From: Rhodanobacter denitrificans
GTDB lineage: Bacteria > Pseudomonadota > Gammaproteobacteria > Xanthomonadales > Rhodanobacteraceae
NCBI RefSeq assembly: GCF_003335105.1
Contig: NZ_QFWQ01000004.1
Location: forward strand, 116,448-180,447
Direction of reading: 5' to 3'
Length of the DNA: 64,000 nt
Part shown: positions 29,512 through 38,098 of the stretch, piece after piece
How the letters are laid out: every line of letters begins with the position of its first letter
How positions within the stretch are numbered: the first letter of the stretch is position 1
Made by a program: the position numbers and the translations under genes
The notes under the pieces: generated by a model
Databases searched by the model: none
What the model saw: only the letters and a program-made list of their open reading frames with translations
What the model was told of the DNA's origin: nothing

Positions 29512-30800
29512 GCGGAAAGGCCGGTTGCCGGAGCCGCCGGCAGCGCCGTCGCCGGCCGATGGCCGGGCCTGGCCAGCAGGAGGTGCGACACGCCGATCGA
29601 ACGTTCGCGGAAGCCGCCTTCGCAATACGCGAGATAGAACTCCCACATGCGGATGAAGCGCTCGTCGAAACCCTGCGTACGCACCTGCGCCAGCTTTGCC
29701 ATGAAACGCCCACGCCAGGCCTTCAGGGTCAGCGCGTACGAGGCGCCGAAATCCTCCAGTCCGATCAGTGCGAGGTCGCTGGCGCGGGTCTTCGCCGCCA
29801 GCAGTGCGTGGATCGAGGGGATGAAGCTGCCCGGGAACACGTGCCGCTTGATGAAGTCGACCGAGTTCAGCGCCTGCCGGTAGCGGTGGTCCTCGATCGT
29901 GATCGCCTGCAGCAGGGCCAATCCGTCGGGTTTCAGCAGGGCGCCAAGCTGGCCGAAGTAGACGTCCAGATACGGCGCGCCGATCGCCTCGACCATCTCG
30001 ATCGAGACCAGCTTGTCGTACTGGCCGCGGAGGTCGCGGTAATCCTCCAGCAGCAGGGTGACGCGGTCGCCCATGCCGGCGGCGGCGACCCGTTCGCTGG
30101 CCAGCGCGTGCTGCTCGCGCGAGATCGTGGTGGTGGTGACGTGGCAGCCGTAGTGCTGCGCCGCGTACAGTGCGAAGCCGCCCCAGCCGGTGCCGATCTC
30201 GACCACGCGGTCGGTGGGCTTGAGATCGAGCTGGCGGCAGATGCGTTCGAGCTTGCGGGTGGAGGCGTCTTCCAGCGTATCGGCCGGGTCGGCCCAGATC
30301 GCCGAGGAGTACATCAGGTCCGGCGACAGGAACAGGCTGAAGAAATCGTTGCCGAGGTCGTAGTGCGCGGCGATGTTGCGGCGGCTGCCGTCGCGCGTGT
30401 TCCGGCGCAATGCATGCCAGCTGCGCAGCGCGATGCCGCCGAGCCGGGCCAGGCCGGTTTCCATGCCGTCGAGCAGGTCGCGATTGCGCAGCAGCAGTTG
30501 CACCAGCGTCACCAGGTTGTCGCAGCGCCACAGTCCGTCCATGTACGCCTCGCCTGCACCCACGCTGCCGTTCATCGCCACGGCGCGGTAGAACGCCGGG
30601 TCGAGGATCTCCATGCGGACCTGCAGGTCCGCATGGCTGGCCGCGGGCTCGCCGAACTCCCGCAGCTCGCCCTCGTCGGTCAGCAGCAGGCGGCCGTGGC
30701 GCAGCCGGCCCAGCTGGCCGAACAGCTGCCGGCGCAGGAAGCGGTCGAGCGCAGCCGGGCGGTTGCTGTCGTACGTGGCGGTCTTGGCAATCTCGTTCAT
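29508..30800 (-). CDS. cfa: Cyclopropane-fatty-acyl-phospholipid synthase family protein
   Basis: A 430-residue enzyme of the Cfa family. It uses SAM to methylate or cyclopropanate cis-unsaturated acyl chains in membrane phospholipids. It has an N-terminal lipid-interacting domain (residues about 1-130) and a SAM fold with NIAAHYDLGNDFF, VVEIGTGWGGFAL, the acidic SIEMVEAIGAPY and FIKRHVFPGSFIPS. These include the bicarbonate-site region of Cfa. It is the fourth gene of the operon, 22 bases after DUF1365. Because desaturase and flavoprotein partners are present, the final product could be a cyclopropane, branched or furan fatty acid. Confidence 0.9.
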   Translation of the reverse strand: MNEIAKTATYDSNRPAALDRFLRRQLFGQLGRLRHGRLLLTDEGELREFGEPAASHADLQVRMEILDPAFYRAVAMNGSVGAGEAYMDGLWRCDNLVTLVQLLLRNRDLLDGMETGLARLGGIALRSWHALRRNTRDGSRRNIAAHYDLGNDFFSLFLSPDLMYSSAIWADPADTLEDASTRKLERICRQLDLKPTDRVVEIGTGWGGFALYAAQHYGCHVTTTTISREQHALASERVAAAGMGDRVTLLLEDYRDLRGQYDKLVSIEMVEAIGAPYLDVYFGQLGALLKPDGLALLQAITIEDHRYRQALNSVDFIKRHVFPGSFIPSIHALLAAKTRASDLALIGLEDFGASYALTLKAWRGRFMAKLAQVRTQGFDERFIRMWEFYLAYCEGGFRERSIGVSHLLLARPGHRPATALPAAPATGLSA

Positions 30801-30822
30801 CGCGAACCTCGGTGCGGCGGTT

Positions 30823-31605
30823 TCAGGAAAGGGCAGGGTGGTCGTGGACCGGGTTGCGCTTCAGCCACAGCCGCAGCGCCTGCCAGTGGATGGCGCCGAC
30901 GACCTGCGCCGTCATCAGCGGGTAGCGCCACAGCACGCGGGCCAGCGACGCGCCGTTCAACGGCCGGCGCTGCAGGTTGAGGCTGGCGTCGAATTCGCGG
31001 CGGCCGTCACGCAGCACGTCCATGTGCACGTGCAGGTGGTCGCCCGGCACGGTGAAGCCCCAGTCGTAGCTGCGATCCATCGGCATGAACGGCGAGACGT
31101 GGAAAGTCTTGGCGAAGGTCCAGTGCATCGCGCGTCCGCGCCTGTGCGCGGTCCCGGTCGGCAGCACGTAGGCGTGGCGTTCCTTCCACGGCGTGTTGGT
31201 GATCTCGGCGACCACGCACTCGAGCGTCACGCCATCGGCGGCGAAGCAGTAGTAGAAGCTGACCGGGTTGAACACGAAGCCGAAATAACGCAGGTGGGTG
31301 AGCAGGCGGATCGGTCCCGCCGGGCGCCAGCCGATGGCCTGCTCCACGCGCTGGCGCACGGCGTCGGCCAGCGGCCTGTCCACCGGGCCGAGATAGTCCT
31401 CGCGCCGGAACCGCGCGACATTCGCGTGCTCCGTCGACCACAGCCAGCGCTGCCCGAACACCCGATCCAGTTCGTCCAGATCGAGATAGAGCTGGGCCAT
31501 CCGGTAATTGAACGCGTGCGGATGCGGTGCCAGCCGGCGATGGCGCACCACGCCTTCATACACCGCGCTGGCCAGCGGCGCCGCATGGACGGCCCTGGCA
31601 TTCAC
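30823..31605 (-). CDS. DUF1365 family protein
   Basis: A 260-residue protein beginning at a GTG that overlaps the stop of the flavoprotein gene (GTGA). It carries the family pattern RHRRLAPHPHAFNYRM, THLRYFGFVFNPVSFYYCF and FHVSPFMPMD. DUF1365 genes almost always neighbour a flavin amine-oxidase-like gene and a cfa gene. In Rhodobacter-type bacteria this set belongs to the singlet-oxygen response. The biochemical role is unproven. Many His and Tyr residues suggest a metal or lipid oxidation site. Confidence 0.85.
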   Translation of the reverse strand: MNARAVHAAPLASAVYEGVVRHRRLAPHPHAFNYRMAQLYLDLDELDRVFGQRWLWSTEHANVARFRREDYLGPVDRPLADAVRQRVEQAIGWRPAGPIRLLTHLRYFGFVFNPVSFYYCFAADGVTLECVVAEITNTPWKERHAYVLPTGTAHRRGRAMHWTFAKTFHVSPFMPMDRSYDWGFTVPGDHLHVHMDVLRDGRREFDASLNLQRRPLNGASLARVLWRYPLMTAQVVGAIHWQALRLWLKRNPVHDHPALS

Positions 31606-32897
31606 GCCGCCAACTCCTCGGCGCGCGGCGCCTCCGGCGCCGGGCTCCTGCCTTCTAGCCAGCGCACGCCGAAGGCGGCGGCGATTTCCGCCGCGCTGCG
31701 CATGCCGTCCTCGTGGAAACCCCAGCCCCAGTAGGCGCCGGCGAACCAGGTGTGGCGCCTGCCCTGGATCTCCGCCTTGCGCGACTGCGCGGCGACCGAG
31801 GCATGGCTGTAGACCGGATGGTGGTACTGCATGCGCGCCAGCACTTTTTCGGGGTCGATGGCGTCGCTGCGATTGAGCGTGACCACGAAAGGTTCCGGCG
31901 ATTCGATGCCCTGCAGCAGGTTCATGCAGTAACTGACCGTGCAAGCCGCGTCGGGGTCGCGCGGCAGCCACGCGTTCCATGCCGCCCATGCCCTGCGTCG
32001 CACCGGCAGCACGCGGGCATCGGTGTGCAGCACGGTATCGTTGGTCTGGTAAGGCATCGCGCCGAGGATCGCGTGCTCGCGCTCGTCCGCGTCGGCCAGC
32101 AGGGCGAGCGCCTGGTCGCTGTGACAGGCCAGCACGAGGTGATCGAAATGTTCCGCGCCGGCAGCGCTGCGGACCTCCACGCCGGCGGCGTGACGGTGTA
32201 CCGAACGTACCGGGCATGCAAGCCGTTCGCGCACCGGCCAGCGCGCGCGCAGCGCGTGCACGTAGGTCGACGAGCCGCCCTTGACCACGCGCCACTGCGG
32301 ACGCCCGCTGACCTGCAGCATCTGGTGGTTGGCCATGAACTGCACCAGGTAGCGTGCGGGAAAGCCGAGGATCCGGCTGGCCGGCGACGACCACAGCGCC
32401 GACGCCATCGGCACCAGATGCTCGTCGCGGAAGGCGGCGCCATAGCCATGCGCGGCGAGATAGTCGCCCAGGGTCGGTCCCGGCCCCGTCGCGTGCAGCA
32501 GTGCCGGCGCCTCGCGGTAGAAGCGCGCCAGATCGCGCACCATGCCGATGAAGCGCGGCGAGAGCAGGTTGCGCCGCTGGCAGAACAGCGTATCCAGCGT
32601 GGTCGCGTTGTATTCCAGCCCGCTGGCTTCGTTGTGCAGCGAGAAGCTCATGGTCGTCGGCTGCGAATCCACGCCCAGCTGCTCGAACATCTGCGTCAGC
32701 AACGGATAGTGGCTCGGATTGTGCACGATGAAGCCGCTGTCGATGCGGTAACGGCGACCCTGCTGCTCCACCTCGTGCGTATGCGTGTGGCCGCCGAAAT
32801 AGCCGGCCGCCTCGAACAGCGTCACCTCATGCTGGCGCGACAACAGCCACGCGGACGCCAGCCCCGCAATGCCCGACCCGACCACGGCGATGCGCAT
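31602..32897 (-). CDS. FAD-dependent oxidoreductase, amine-oxidase/desaturase-like
   Basis: A 431-residue flavoprotein with an N-terminal FAD-binding loop VVGSGIAGLASAWLLS, the GG doublet FGGHTHTHE and the family segment SGFIVHNPSHYPLL. It belongs to the group related to phytoene desaturases that is conserved beside DUF1365 and cfa. A relative has been tied to furan fatty acid formation in Rhodobacter sphaeroides; transfer of that role here is inference. It begins three bases after the acyl desaturase gene ends. Confidence 0.86.
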   Translation of the reverse strand: MRIAVVGSGIAGLASAWLLSRQHEVTLFEAAGYFGGHTHTHEVEQQGRRYRIDSGFIVHNPSHYPLLTQMFEQLGVDSQPTTMSFSLHNEASGLEYNATTLDTLFCQRRNLLSPRFIGMVRDLARFYREAPALLHATGPGPTLGDYLAAHGYGAAFRDEHLVPMASALWSSPASRILGFPARYLVQFMANHQMLQVSGRPQWRVVKGGSSTYVHALRARWPVRERLACPVRSVHRHAAGVEVRSAAGAEHFDHLVLACHSDQALALLADADEREHAILGAMPYQTNDTVLHTDARVLPVRRRAWAAWNAWLPRDPDAACTVSYCMNLLQGIESPEPFVVTLNRSDAIDPEKVLARMQYHHPVYSHASVAAQSRKAEIQGRRHTWFAGAYWGWGFHEDGMRSAAEIAAAFGVRWLEGRSPAPEAPRAEELAA

Positions 32898-32900
32898 GGC

Positions 32901-33896
32901 TCAGCTCCTCGACCTGGCCAGCACCCATGCGGGCACCGCTTTCAATCCATGCACCAGGCCCAGCGCCGACATCAGCTTCAGGCCGTACCAGGTCAGGTCC
33001 ACTTCCCACCAGCGGAAGCCCTGGCGGCTGGAGCCGGGGAAGAAGTGGTGGTTGTTGTGCCAGCCCTCGCCGAACGTGAGCAGGGCCAGCCATACGTTGT
33101 TGCGGCTGTCGTCCTTCGTATCGAAGCGGCGTTTGCCGAAGCGGTGCGCCAACGAGTTGATCGTCACCGTGGCGTGGAACAGCACGATGGTCGAGACGAA
33201 GAAGCCCCAGGTCAGCAGCTGGCCGCCGGTGGTGCCGAGCTGCGGCGCCACGTGCTGCAGCAGCGTGCCCAGGCCGTACAGCGCCATGGCGAGCAGGACC
33301 GGGATGGCGATGTCGAAACGGTCGAGCCAGCGCAGCTCCGGAAACTTCGCCAGGTCAGGCACGCGCGCCAGATCGGTACGGAAATTGCGAGGGGTGAGAA
33401 ACCAGCCGACGTGACTCCACAGGAAACCGTGCACGCGCGGCGAATGCGGATCGTCCGGCGTATCGGTCACACGGTGATGATGGCGATGATGCGCGGCCCA
33501 CCACAGCGGGCCGCGCTGCACGCACGATGCCCCGATCAGCGCAAACCCGAACTGCACCACGCGCGAGGTCTGGAACGTGCGATGCGAAAAATAGCGGTGG
33601 TAGAACGCGGTGAGCGCGAACATGCGCACCGCGTAGAGCGTGGCAGCCACGATCAGCGCGATCGGCGACACGCCGACCCAGATCACTCCGATGCAGGCCA
33701 GATGCATGACAATGAACGGTGCCGCGCGCAGCCAGTCGATGCGATCCTCGCGGCTTTCGTCGATCGTTACCGCCGCACTCGTATCGAACCAGCGGCGCAG
33801 CGTACGTGCCAGCCAGAAGCGCGAATCAGCCGTACCCGCAAGGGCTGGCGGAACGCCCTCATACTGCGTGTTCGGGTGGAGTCTGAAGCTTGCCAT
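32901..33896 (-). CDS. Acyl-CoA/fatty acid desaturase
   Basis: A 331-residue membrane di-iron desaturase. All three histidine boxes are present: HRYFSH, HRHHH and HNNHH. Together they bind the two irons. Four transmembrane helices surround them. It resembles delta-9 type acyl-CoA or acyl-lipid desaturases and would need oxygen and electrons. It is the first gene of an eight-gene leftward operon and would supply the double bonds that the two CFA-type enzymes downstream act on. A candidate ECF-type promoter lies about 31 bases upstream of the start. Confidence 0.92.
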   Translation of the reverse strand: MASFRLHPNTQYEGVPPALAGTADSRFWLARTLRRWFDTSAAVTIDESREDRIDWLRAAPFIVMHLACIGVIWVGVSPIALIVAATLYAVRMFALTAFYHRYFSHRTFQTSRVVQFGFALIGASCVQRGPLWWAAHHRHHHRVTDTPDDPHSPRVHGFLWSHVGWFLTPRNFRTDLARVPDLAKFPELRWLDRFDIAIPVLLAMALYGLGTLLQHVAPQLGTTGGQLLTWGFFVSTIVLFHATVTINSLAHRFGKRRFDTKDDSRNNVWLALLTFGEGWHNNHHFFPGSSRQGFRWWEVDLTWYGLKLMSALGLVHGLKAVPAWVLARSRS

Positions 33897-33927
33897 GGGA
33901 ACGCACCTGTCTTCGTGTCACCCACAG

Positions 33928-33953
33928 ATACGGACGAGGCGGCTATATGGATG
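33928..33953 (-). promoter_or_regulatory. Candidate ECF-sigma promoter of the lipid operon
   Basis: Read leftward, GCATCC is followed after 16 bases by CGTATC, ending about 31 bases before the desaturase ATG. A CATCC -35 recalls promoters of SigK-like factors, and the nearby ECF factor is SigK-like. A single instance only: no matching pair was found upstream of tspO or of the sigma gene. Confidence 0.35.
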
Positions 33954-34080
33954 CACGAACGTGAAGAAGCCCGGCGGACTTCCTCCTGCCTGCGCGGGCA
34001 GCGTGTGGCAATGATCCCGCCGGGAATGGCATGACCTTGACGGGACGAAGGCAGGATGCGCGTTACAGGGCAGTCTTCGG

Positions 34081-34107
34081 CGGGATCACCATCCCGGCGC
34101 AAGCCGG
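34081..34107. repeat. REP-like nested inverted repeats
   Basis: CGGGAT-CACC-ATCCCG (34081-34096) overlaps CCGGC-GCAA-GCCGG (34094-34107), the latter closing on a GNRA-type GCAA loop. Such ATCCCGGCGCAAGCCGG sequences are common dispersed intergenic repeats in Xanthomonadales. Confidence 0.4.
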
Positions 34108-34200
34108 CAGATCCCTTCGGCAGGCATACTGGTCATCCAGTGGTTCCAAGCCGCTGAAAAGTCGAGACGCTGGAATGAGGGGCACACAAGGAAGCAGGGC

Positions 34201-34689
34201 ATGGCTCGCACAAGACAGATCATCGGACTGGCCGGCTGGTTGCTGCTGAGCTTTGCCGCGGCGGCGATGGGAGCCATCGCTTCGGTGCAGGCGGCCATCT
34301 TCTACCAGCATTTGGCCCAACCCTCCTGGGCACCCCCGTCGTACGTGTTTGGCCCGGTGTGGTCCCTGCTGTATGCGCTGATGGGCATCGCTGCCTGGCG
34401 GGTTTGGCGCGAAGGCGGCTGGCACCGGCAGCGCGGCGCGCTTGCCCTGTTCGTGATCCAGCTGGCGGTCAACGTGCTGTGGAGCTGGCTGTTCTTCGGA
34501 TGGCACCGCGGTGGACTGGCGTTCGCCGACGTCGTGCTGCTGTGGTTGCTGATCGTGGCCACGCTGGTCGGGTTCTGGCGCGTGCGCGTGATGGCCGGCG
34601 CGCTGCTGGTTCCGTACCTGTGCTGGGTCAGCTTTGCCGCGGCGCTGAATTTCGCGGTATGGCAGATGAATTTGCATGCCCTGGGCTGA
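34201..34689 (+). CDS. tspO: TspO/MBR family protein
   Basis: A 162-residue protein with five transmembrane helices and many tryptophans. It has the family pattern QPSWAPPSYVFGPVWSLLYALMGIA and a later LNFAVWQMN. TspO proteins bind porphyrins. In Rhodobacter, TspO tunes tetrapyrrole-related gene expression in response to oxygen and light. Position beside a photolyase, an ECF sigma factor and lipid-modifying genes fits a light/oxidant-stress role. Its 3' end overlaps the end of the converging esterase gene by about 62 bases. Confidence 0.93.
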   Translation: MARTRQIIGLAGWLLLSFAAAAMGAIASVQAAIFYQHLAQPSWAPPSYVFGPVWSLLYALMGIAAWRVWREGGWHRQRGALALFVIQLAVNVLWSWLFFGWHRGGLAFADVVLLWLLIVATLVGFWRVRVMAGALLVPYLCWVSFAAALNFAVWQMNLHALG

Positions 34690-35644
34690 GTCGCGCCGGC
34701 GTATCGAAGAAATGTCGAGTCGTGTCGACTTCAGTCGGCTTTTTCACGGCATGCTTCCTGATGAACTGCACGGCATCGTCGAGCACCGGCGCCTTGCGCC
34801 GGAACGGCCGCGATATAGCCAGCAGGATCGCAGCGTGGCCGATGTCCGGATACATCTTCGTTTCGACGGGTTCGTCCTTGCGTTGCAGTGCGGCGGCGAG
34901 TGAGGTGGCATTGCGCGGCCATACCACCTTGTCGGTGGTGCCCTGCATCAGCAGCATCGGCGGCTCGTCGCCATCGACAAAATGCACGGGCTGCGAACGC
35001 AGCTGCGCCGCAGGTGTACTGCCGAACATGTCGACGAAATCCGGATCTTTCAGCGGCAGGAAATCGTACGGGCCGGCCAGGCCGATGAAGCCCGCCAGCT
35101 GGCGGGGCTGCATGCCGACACCGGCCAGCCAGTGGGCATCGGTGGCCAGCAAGGCGCCGATATGGGCGCCGGCAGAATGGCCCATCAGGAACAACGATGC
35201 CGGGTTGCCACCGTACTCGGCGGCATGCGCATGGGCCCACGCGACGGCATGTGCCGCGTCCCGCATGAAGCCGTCCAGCCGCACCTGCGGCCACTGGCGG
35301 TAGTCCGGAATCACCACGACCAGCCCGCGCCGCGCCAAGGCCTCGCCGGCCCAGTGATACCACTGGCGCTTGCCGGATTTCCAGCTGCCGCCGTAGAAAA
35401 ACACCACGACTGGCGCATCGTGAGCGTCCCGTGGCCGGTAGACATCGAGCGCCAGTCGATGCGCGGGGTCGTATGTCACGTCGCGCCGTACCACCACATC
35501 GGCCTTGCTGCTGATGGCGTTGAGGCTGCGGAACACCGTCGCCTGGCATCCCGTGAGCGAAGCGTTGCCAAACAGCAATAGCACCGTGACGAGCAGGCCG
35601 CGCCTGCCTGCATGATGAGGCGCGAAAGTGGGGTTCGATGGCAT
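34628..35644 (-). CDS. Alpha/beta hydrolase, probable lipoprotein esterase
   Basis: A 338-residue serine hydrolase of the carboxylesterase/HSL-like type. The N-terminal signal ends in a lipobox, LTGC (Cys about residue 33), so it is probably lipid-anchored. The oxyanion region FFYGGSW, nucleophile elbow GHSAGAH, an Asp in TDKVVWP and a late His in DIGHAAIL form the expected triad. The substrate is unknown. It follows the photolyase in the same direction after a 200-base gap. The C-terminal tail is read through the end of tspO on the other strand. Confidence 0.82.
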   Translation of the reverse strand: MPSNPTFAPHHAGRRGLLVTVLLLFGNASLTGCQATVFRSLNAISSKADVVVRRDVTYDPAHRLALDVYRPRDAHDAPVVVFFYGGSWKSGKRQWYHWAGEALARRGLVVVIPDYRQWPQVRLDGFMRDAAHAVAWAHAHAAEYGGNPASLFLMGHSAGAHIGALLATDAHWLAGVGMQPRQLAGFIGLAGPYDFLPLKDPDFVDMFGSTPAAQLRSQPVHFVDGDEPPMLLMQGTTDKVVWPRNATSLAAALQRKDEPVETKMYPDIGHAAILLAISRPFRRKAPVLDDAVQFIRKHAVKKPTEVDTTRHFFDTPARLSPGHANSSAIPRNSAPRQS

Positions 35645-35844
35645 GCGGTTTCCCTGCAAAAGCCGGTGAACGCGATGCACGGGCATTGACCGCGCTCCGC
35701 GAGATCCGAGGTTGAATCTTCGGGGTGCGCCAGCAGATACGTGCAGGAGCCGCCGCGGGATGCAGGCAGTCCAGCGTGTCCGGGTTGTTTCGCGCGGGAA
35801 GCGGCGGCAATTCGGTGGGGATGATTGCCCCGTGCTCCGATGGA

Positions 35845-37257
35845 TCAGTCGCGCCGCTTGTACGCATCCAGCGCGTCCTGCCGCGAGACGGCCAGATCCA
35901 CCATCGGCGCGGGATAGCCGCTGCGCATGAGCAGGGCGGGATCCTTCCACGGTTCGTGCAGCAGGGCGGTCGCTGCGTCGGCCAGCTCAGGTAGCCAGCG
36001 GCGAAGATAGATGCCGTCGGGGTCGAACTTCTTCGCCTGCGTGACCGGGTTGAACACGCGGAAATACGGTGCCGCGTCGGCGCCGCAGCCGGCCACCCAT
36101 TGCCAGCCGAGCGTGTTGTTGGCCAGATCCGCGTCCACCAGCGTGTCCCAGAACCAGCGCGCGCCGTGCTGCCAGTGCTGGCGCAGGTTCTTGGTCAGAA
36201 AGCTGGCGGCGACCATGCGCACGCGGTTGTGCATCCAGCCGGTGTGCCATAGCTCGCGCATGCCGGCGTCGACCAGCGGGATGCCGGTGCGGCCGCGCTG
36301 CCAGCGCTCCAGTGCGGCGGCATCGCGCGGTTCCCAACGGAAAACGGCGAAGCGCGGGTTGAAGTTGTCGGTCGGCGTCTGCGGGAAATGGAACAGCAGG
36401 TGGTGGGCGAATTCGCGCCAGCCCAGTTCGCGCAGGTAAGGTTCGATGTCGGGCCGGCGCCTCGCGTCCATCCCTCGTGCGCGGCGATCGAGTTCGGCAT
36501 GGATCTGCCGTGGCGAGATCTCGCCGGCATGCAGGTGCGGCGACAGCCGCGAGGTGCCTTGCCGCGCGGGCAGGTCGCGCGCGTGCGCATAGTCGCCGAT
36601 CGCGTCGTCGGCGAAAATTTCCAGCTGCCCGTGTGCGCCGTGCTCGCCTGGCTGCCACGCCCCGGCCAGCCCGGCATCCCAGGGGATGCGCGGCAGCAGG
36701 CCAAGAGCTTCCAGCGGCAGGCCACCGGGCAAGACGCGCCAGCCGGGCAGGGCGGGCTCGGGCAACGGTTCGGACGACGGCAGTTGTGGCCGCAGGTTGC
36801 GCCAGTAGGGCGTGAACACCCGGTACGGATCGCCCTGCTGCGTGGCGATCGTCCACGGCTCGCACCACAACGCCGCATTGTGGCTGTGCACTTCGACGCC
36901 TTCCTCGCGCAGCGCGCTCTTGATGCGCGTGTCGCGGGCGATCGAGGCCGGTTCGTACAATCGGTTCCAGTACACCGCCCCGGCGCCGCTGTGGCGGATC
37001 AGTTCGCGCAATTGCCCCAGCGTGTCGCCCTGGCGCAGGTGCAGCGTGGCATGTTGCGTGCGCAGTTGCGCATCGAGCGCGGCCAGCGAATGGTGCAGCC
37101 ACCAGCGGCTGGCCGCGCCAGCCGGCCATGCGCCGTCCTCGCCGGGGGCGTGGACATACACCGGCAGCACCTGCGCATGCGCCGCGCAGGCCGCGGCCAG
37201 GGCGGGGTTGTCGGCCAGGCGCAGATCGCGCCGGAACAGCACGATGGCGGTGCTCAC
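35845..37257 (-). CDS. phrB: Deoxyribodipyrimidine photolyase
   Basis: Light-driven repair of cyclobutane pyrimidine dimers. The 470-residue product has the N-terminal antenna domain (VLFRRDLRLADNPAL) and the FAD-binding C-terminal domain with GIPLVDAGMRELWHTGWMHNR, NTLGWQWVAGCG and DAAPYFRVFNPVTQ, the class I photolyase signature. A GTG at 37257 is the preferred start; a GTG 36 bases upstream is possible. It lies downstream of the sigma/anti-sigma pair with a 49-base gap, so it is probably in the same transcript. Confidence 0.94.
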   Translation of the reverse strand: MSTAIVLFRRDLRLADNPALAAACAAHAQVLPVYVHAPGEDGAWPAGAASRWWLHHSLAALDAQLRTQHATLHLRQGDTLGQLRELIRHSGAGAVYWNRLYEPASIARDTRIKSALREEGVEVHSHNAALWCEPWTIATQQGDPYRVFTPYWRNLRPQLPSSEPLPEPALPGWRVLPGGLPLEALGLLPRIPWDAGLAGAWQPGEHGAHGQLEIFADDAIGDYAHARDLPARQGTSRLSPHLHAGEISPRQIHAELDRRARGMDARRRPDIEPYLRELGWREFAHHLLFHFPQTPTDNFNPRFAVFRWEPRDAAALERWQRGRTGIPLVDAGMRELWHTGWMHNRVRMVAASFLTKNLRQHWQHGARWFWDTLVDADLANNTLGWQWVAGCGADAAPYFRVFNPVTQAKKFDPDGIYLRRWLPELADAATALLHEPWKDPALLMRSGYPAPMVDLAVSRQDALDAYKRRD

Positions 37258-37306
37258 GGGCGGACGGTCGTCCTGTCCAGATCGAGCGTGCACAGATCCA
37301 GCGTGT

Positions 37307-38098
37307 TCAGATCCAGGGTCGGTCCGTCCGCACGTTGCCGATCATGGCCACCTTGCCGCCGGCATCCGGTGCCGCACCGATCGCGCCCTTGGCGATCACT
37401 GCGCCGGTCGGCTGGCCGGTCGGCGAGCCGCCGATCGGTTCCACCGACACGGCGAGCGCGGCGGTTGGCCCGAGCCGCGCCAGCAGGGCCGGATCGAGCG
37501 CGATCGTGGTGGGCTTGTCACGCGCGATCATGCCCACCGAGATGGGTTTCTGGCCGGCCGGAATCAGCCACAGTTCCGGCGCACGCCCCTGCGCGAACGC
37601 GACCGGCGTCGCCGGCACCACGACCATGCGCGCGTGCTGCAGGTCCATGGTGGCGGTCCAGCCGGTGGTGCCGTTGTCCTGCTGGATGGTCGAGGCCATG
37701 TAGGCGATGCCGGCCACCTTGGGCGCGGGCACCGGGCGCGGCAGCGAGACCACCACCAGCAGCGCCACGGCCACCGCGCTGGCGCCGATGCCGAGCCAGT
37801 GCCACAGCGCCAGGTTGTTCCACAGCCCGCGGCGCGGCTGCGCCAGCGGCGCCCGGGCCGGCGCATCCAGCTGCAGGGCGTCGTGGATGCGCGCCCACAC
37901 ATACGGGGCGGGTGCGACGTCGCCGACAGTCTCGGCCAGCGGAATCAGGCGGCGCTGCCACAACGCCACGGCGGTGGCAGCCTCGTCCGAGGCCAGCACC
38001 TCGCGCGCCACTTCCGCGCGGGTGTCGGCGTCCAGCACGCCAAGCACATACTCGGCGTAGCGCAGGTTGTGGTTGCCGTCATCGATGGGCGTGTTCAT
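37307..38098 (-). CDS. Membrane anti-sigma factor, RskA type
   Basis: A 263-residue protein with a cytoplasmic N-terminal domain (residues about 10-85, LRYAEYVLGVLDAD) that would hold the sigma factor. A single transmembrane helix lies near residues 103-121, followed by a periplasmic RskA-like domain. The zinc motif of ZAS anti-sigma factors (HxxxCxxC) is absent, so release is probably not by zinc-thiol chemistry as in ChrR. It overlaps the sigma gene by four bases, the usual coupling for such pairs. Confidence 0.87.
   Translation of the reverse strand: MNTPIDDGNHNLRYAEYVLGVLDADTRAEVAREVLASDEAATAVALWQRRLIPLAETVGDVAPAPYVWARIHDALQLDAPARAPLAQPRRGLWNNLALWHWLGIGASAVAVALLVVVSLPRPVPAPKVAGIAYMASTIQQDNGTTGWTATMDLQHARMVVVPATPVAFAQGRAPELWLIPAGQKPISVGMIARDKPTTIALDPALLARLGPTAALAVSVEPIGGSPTGQPTGAVIAKGAIGAAPDAGGKVAMIGNVRTDRPWI

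Larger units (their letters stand above)
33897..34200. other. Divergent intergenic region between the lipid operon and tspO
   Basis: A 304-base gap with no supported gene. The left part holds the candidate ECF promoter for the desaturase operon. The middle and right parts hold several short GC-rich inverted repeats that look like a degenerate REP-type intergenic repeat. No clear sigma-70 promoter for tspO was found. Confidence 0.5.

Noticed and set aside
29508-30531. Long upstream extension of the DUF2878 frame suggesting a fusion with the methyltransferase
   Set aside because: The extension is an out-of-frame reading of the cfa gene. The ATG at 29511 has the standard overlap with the cfa stop.
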